Source: Vibrio coralliirubri
GTDB lineage: Bacteria; Pseudomonadota; Gammaproteobacteria; Enterobacterales; Vibrionaceae
Assembly: GCF_024347375.1 (NCBI RefSeq)
Contig: NZ_AP025471.1
Span: forward strand, 868,001 to 932,000
Direction: 5' to 3'
Length of the DNA: 64,000 nt
In this document: piece by piece, positions 61,055 through 64,000 of the stretch
Layout: every line of letters begins with the position of its first letter
How positions within the stretch are numbered: position 1 is the stretch's first letter
The notes under the pieces: generated by a model
The model's input: the letters and a program-made list of their open reading frames with translations, nothing else
The model's database searches: none
What the model was told of the DNA's origin: nothing
Translations under genes and position numbers: made by a program

Positions 61055-61903
61055 ATGAATCAGCCACTCATCTCACCACAACAACTTCAACAACGTTTGC
61101 TAGCAGAAGACAACATCATCCTCCTCGACGCCAGTATCGAGTTTCAAATTCCAAGCGAGTCAGAAAAGATCAAAGGACAAATGATTCCTGGGGCTATTCG
61201 TTTTGACTACGACAAAGACTTTTGTAACAAACATACTCTGCTTCCTCACATGTTCCCGAGCGAAAAACATTTCAACACTCGCGCAAAGGAAAGTGGCATC
61301 AATCAAGACAGTACGATTGTGGTTTACGATAACTCCGGAACCTTCGCTTCTCCCCGTGCGTGGTGGATGTTTATGGCAATGGGACACAACGACGTATTCA
61401 TCTTAGATGGCGGTTTGCCCGCTTGGATCGAAGCCGGTTACGCGACCGAGACTGACTATCGCACCGAAGTAAAGGCGGGCAATTTTGAAGGCCATATTCA
61501 AGACAACTACTTTGTCAGTGCTCAGCAGATTGAAGGTTACTCAACTGACAAGAGCGCAAACATTGTAGATGCTCGTTCTCAAGCTCGTTTCGATTCAGAA
61601 GTTCCTGAACCACGTGAAGGCTTACGTAGTGGCCATATACCGAATTCTATTTGCCTACCATTTGCCCAAGTACTCGATAACGGTAAGTTAAAGCCTCAAG
61701 AAGAGCTTATTGATATCTTTTCAACGTTAGAATTAACGCCTTCTCAACCTATGTTCTTTAGCTGTGGCTCTGGCGTAACAGCCTGCATCATATTATTAGC
61801 CGCTAAACTCGCTGGCCATAAAGGTGAAATGGGCGTTTACGATGGTTCATGGACGGAATGGGGTGCTAACGACAAACTCCCTATTGCCGTGACTAAAAAG
61901 TAA
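61055..61903 (+). CDS. 3-mercaptopyruvate/thiosulfate sulfurtransferase (two rhodanese domains)
   Basis: The 282-residue protein has an inactive N-terminal rhodanese domain (about 5-130; PGAIRFDYDKDFCNKHTLLP, SPRAWWMFMAMGH) and an active C-terminal one with the catalytic Cys 237 in CGSGVTA. CGSGVTA favours mercaptopyruvate as substrate. The ATG at 61055 is used; ATG at 61040 is five codons upstream, inside the repeat region. It moves sulfur from mercaptopyruvate to cyanide or thiols in the cytosol. Confidence 0.92.
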   Translation: MNQPLISPQQLQQRLLAEDNIILLDASIEFQIPSESEKIKGQMIPGAIRFDYDKDFCNKHTLLPHMFPSEKHFNTRAKESGINQDSTIVVYDNSGTFASPRAWWMFMAMGHNDVFILDGGLPAWIEAGYATETDYRTEVKAGNFEGHIQDNYFVSAQQIEGYSTDKSANIVDARSQARFDSEVPEPREGLRSGHIPNSICLPFAQVLDNGKLKPQEELIDIFSTLELTPSQPMFFSCGSGVTACIILLAAKLAGHKGEMGVYDGSWTEWGANDKLPIAVTKK

Positions 61904-62289
61904 TTCAACTTCGCTTACTGCCACTGTTAGAATATACTGCGCATGCATAAAGAGCTTACTGATAATGATGGCCTCACGTCTCATGAAGTAAGCTTTTATG
62001 TCGCAGTTAACGCTATGTTCATTTGAGACCAAGACTCGATTCACGCCGTTTGATTTATAGCCCACATTAAGTTGCTAACGATAATTTGTGATTAATCATA
62101 AACTAATCGTTATCGACGTTATGAATACTAATATTTCACTCAAGAATCTCTGCTCATAGTCGTTACACTATTTAATCATTGATACTTTCACCATTTGTGT
62201 TTGTATCTTTCGTTGCATGAATCACACTGACAACCCAATAGTTTGTCATTTGCAGTCTGTTAAAAGTAGTAACCAACAAAAGGCATCTC
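61904..62289. other. Gap with a palindromic site
   Basis: TAACGAT (62076-62082) and ATCGTTA (62106-62112) flank the palindrome TGATTAATCA, a possible operator for the downstream signalling gene. No supported gene was found; only a 27-codon open frame exists at 61943. Confidence 0.4.
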
Positions 62290-64000
62290 ATGGCTCTATT
62301 TAAGAAAAATATCTGGTCGCTGTACGCGTTTATCGTACTACTGACCCTGATACTTTTCGCGGCGTTGGGAATAACAAACTGGAAAGCGAACAGAGACGAC
62401 TTCATAGAGCAGCAGCACATTCAGGTTGAGCTTTTTTCTAGCTCCGTCAACTCACTGCTGACCAGTCAAGAAGCCTTGTTAGAAGTAGTCGGCCATCAAC
62501 TGGCTCAACAGTCTGATTTCACACGTACTGCGTCTATCCAAATTAGGCCAATTTTAGACAAGCTACTTGAGACTCACCCTGCGATAGCAGCGTTTGGCTT
62601 GTTGAACACCGGCGGTGATTACCTCTCGATCAGCTCAAATCTCGAACTTGCGAATCAAAGGAACTTGCTGCAATACGCGCCAACAAGAGACTCCTTTTTA
62701 GACGCCCTATCAAGCAGTAGCATGGTGCTTGGCCGTACCTATTTTCAAGAATCGTTGAATAGCTTGGTTATCCCGCTGAGAAAATCCATTTCAATCGATG
62801 GCAAGAAAACCGATGCAGTAATGACCGCAGGGCTACGATTAGACGCCACGATCGTATTTGAAAATAATGCTCACGCCGGAAGTTTCAATACACTAAGCCT
62901 GATCCGAAAAGACAGCTATCGCCAATTTTATTCGAGTGATATCGAATCTGAGAGTGCGTATTCCTCTCCAGTAGGCAAAGATGTCATACAGCGTATTGCA
63001 AGTATCTTTACCGACCACTTCGGAATTAGCGTGCAAGAAGCGATGAATGGGCAAGAAACCTACTCTTTTGTCGTCGACGATGAACAATACCACTCTTTAA
63101 TGAGCGCGAAATACATCCCAAACTACAAATTATGGGTGGTAGGACGTACCGACCTAACTCACGTCGATAGTATATTCATACAAGAATTCAGCATTCTTTT
63201 CGTTGCCTTTATTTTTCTTCAGTTTGGTTTCTACTTTTTGGTTAAGTCGATTGCCAAAAATGAACAACGCACTCGTAGCCAACTCATTTATCAGGCGAAC
63301 CATGACCCTTTAACCTCTCTGCCAAACCGTTTGTACATGCGTAGAAACATTGGCAAATGGATTGACGATGAGTCAGAGCCATTTTCGCTATTATTTATCG
63401 ATATCGATAACTTTAAATGCGTCAATGACACCCACGGGCATGACTTTGGAGACAAGGTTCTCAAACAGATCGCTTTGCGTTTGATGAGGTTCCGATCTCG
63501 CCTCAGCCTATTGGTACGTGAATCCAGTGATGAGTTTTTGTTCTTAACGCCCTTGTCGAATCAAGCTGAAATTAAACGACTCGCCAAGCGCATTATTGAA
63601 GTGCTTTCTCAACCTTATGAAGTTGAAAGCGCTCAGTTTTTGTTAGGTTGCAGCATCGGCGTAGCACGTTTCCCTGAACACGGAAAAGATCTGGATAGCC
63701 TGTTACGTTCTGCCGATATTTCGATGTACAAAGCGAAACAGCAGCAAAACTCGTACAGTATTTTCACAACGGAAATGCAAGACGCGCACCTCTACAAAAT
63801 GAAAGTAGAACAAAGGCTACGCATCGCTATTGAGAAACAAACACTGTTCATGGTTTTCCAACCACTGGTTCGTGCAAATGAGAGTATTCACGGTGTAGAA
63901 GCACTCGTTCGCTGGATTGATGACGAATTGGGTTTTGTTCCGCCAGATGTCTTTATACCGATAGCTGAGAGCACAGGCTTAATGCAAAAGCTGGGTACTT
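62290..64000 (+). CDS. Membrane GGDEF-EAL protein with degenerate GGDEF, C-terminus cut by window
   Basis: The 570 residues visible start at 62290. Membrane helices lie at about 10-30 and 299-320 and enclose a periplasmic sensory domain. The GGDEF domain follows (NHDPLTSLPNRLYMRRNIG, FIDIDNFKCVNDTHGHDFGD), but its active loop reads ESSDEF, with both glycines lost (412-415). The EAL domain begins near 520 with VEALVRW intact (E537). The protein is therefore more likely a c-di-GMP phosphodiesterase with a GTP-sensing GGDEF than a cyclase. The remaining EAL residues lie beyond the edge. Confidence 0.9.
   Translation, partial: MALFKKNIWSLYAFIVLLTLILFAALGITNWKANRDDFIEQQHIQVELFSSSVNSLLTSQEALLEVVGHQLAQQSDFTRTASIQIRPILDKLLETHPAIAAFGLLNTGGDYLSISSNLELANQRNLLQYAPTRDSFLDALSSSSMVLGRTYFQESLNSLVIPLRKSISIDGKKTDAVMTAGLRLDATIVFENNAHAGSFNTLSLIRKDSYRQFYSSDIESESAYSSPVGKDVIQRIASIFTDHFGISVQEAMNGQETYSFVVDDEQYHSLMSAKYIPNYKLWVVGRTDLTHVDSIFIQEFSILFVAFIFLQFGFYFLVKSIAKNEQRTRSQLIYQANHDPLTSLPNRLYMRRNIGKWIDDESEPFSLLFIDIDNFKCVNDTHGHDFGDKVLKQIALRLMRFRSRLSLLVRESSDEFLFLTPLSNQAEIKRLAKRIIEVLSQPYEVESAQFLLGCSIGVARFPEHGKDLDSLLRSADISMYKAKQQQNSYSIFTTEMQDAHLYKMKVEQRLRIAIEKQTLFMVFQPLVRANESIHGVEALVRWIDDELGFVPPDVFIPIAESTGLMQKLGT

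Noticed and set aside
61943..62026. A 27-codon open frame in the gap after the sulfurtransferase
   Set aside because: No ribosome site, no family pattern, and its length is within chance.
1..64000. tRNA, rRNA or tmRNA genes
   Set aside because: No cloverleaf or rRNA sequence was recognised, and the prophage uses a protein gene, not a tRNA, as its target.

Overview
The window reads as a gammaproteobacterial chromosome, most likely a marine Vibrio. The reasons are the general base composition and gene style, an AspT/AspD pair, a FadL-type porin, folE-moeA-moeB, YaeQ, an LruC-domain surface protein, a CspA-type protein and GGDEF/EAL signalling, plus Vibrio-like palindromic intergenic repeats. 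The genus is inferred, not proven.

Layout. 1-11118 is host backbone: a partial RND/HlyD-type membrane fusion protein, a histidine-rich small protein, an aspartate:alanine antiporter with aspartate 4-decarboxylase, a FadL porin coupled to a second barrel protein, a crotonase-fold enzyme, a decayed siderophore permease, an MFS exporter, a soluble aldose dehydrogenase-like protein and a cold-shock protein. 11119-52644 is an integrated prophage of 41.5 kb (about 37.2 kb once four copies of a 1054-bp IS are subtracted). It lies between 31-bp attachment repeats that are the first codons of yaeQ; the phage end rebuilds an intact yaeQ. 52645-64000 is host again: the rest of yaeQ, an array of palindromic repeats, folE, moeA-moeB, an LruC protein with a lipoprotein, a sulfurtransferase and a truncated GGDEF-EAL protein.

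The prophage is a mosaic myovirus. Its lysogeny and replication block has an integrase, a repressor with a Mu-type DNA-binding head and an S24 tail, a PrtN-like activator, CII-like and Ogr-like regulators and a HUH replication initiator. The packaging and head genes are P2-like (portal and terminase reading left, GpO-GpN-GpL-GpR-GpS reading right). The tail is Mu-like (gp38-type protein, sheath, tube, chaperone, tape measure, gpN, gpP, gp45-gp48). The Mu tail block is split: the sheath to tape-measure genes sit at the right end, while gpN onward follows ogr. In a circular genome the lysogeny/replication block therefore sits between tape measure and gpN. A P2-type E/E' frameshift signal and an Rz1 gene nested inside Rz are visible.

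The prophage carries cargo at four places: (i) between int and the repressor, a membrane protein, a two-gene unit with a DUF6575-like N-terminus, a small exported protein and a NACHT NTPase; (ii) between ogr and the tail genes, an overlapping GTPase plus two-helix membrane protein pair; (iii) between lysis and packaging genes, a 597-residue KAP-like P-loop NTPase; (iv) beside attR, a diverged 601-residue paralogue of that NTPase. These look like anti-phage or exclusion modules, but that role is inferred. An identical IS903-group element has struck three of these cargo genes, with a 9-bp duplication each time, and one copy has inserted into another. No IS is in a phage structural gene.
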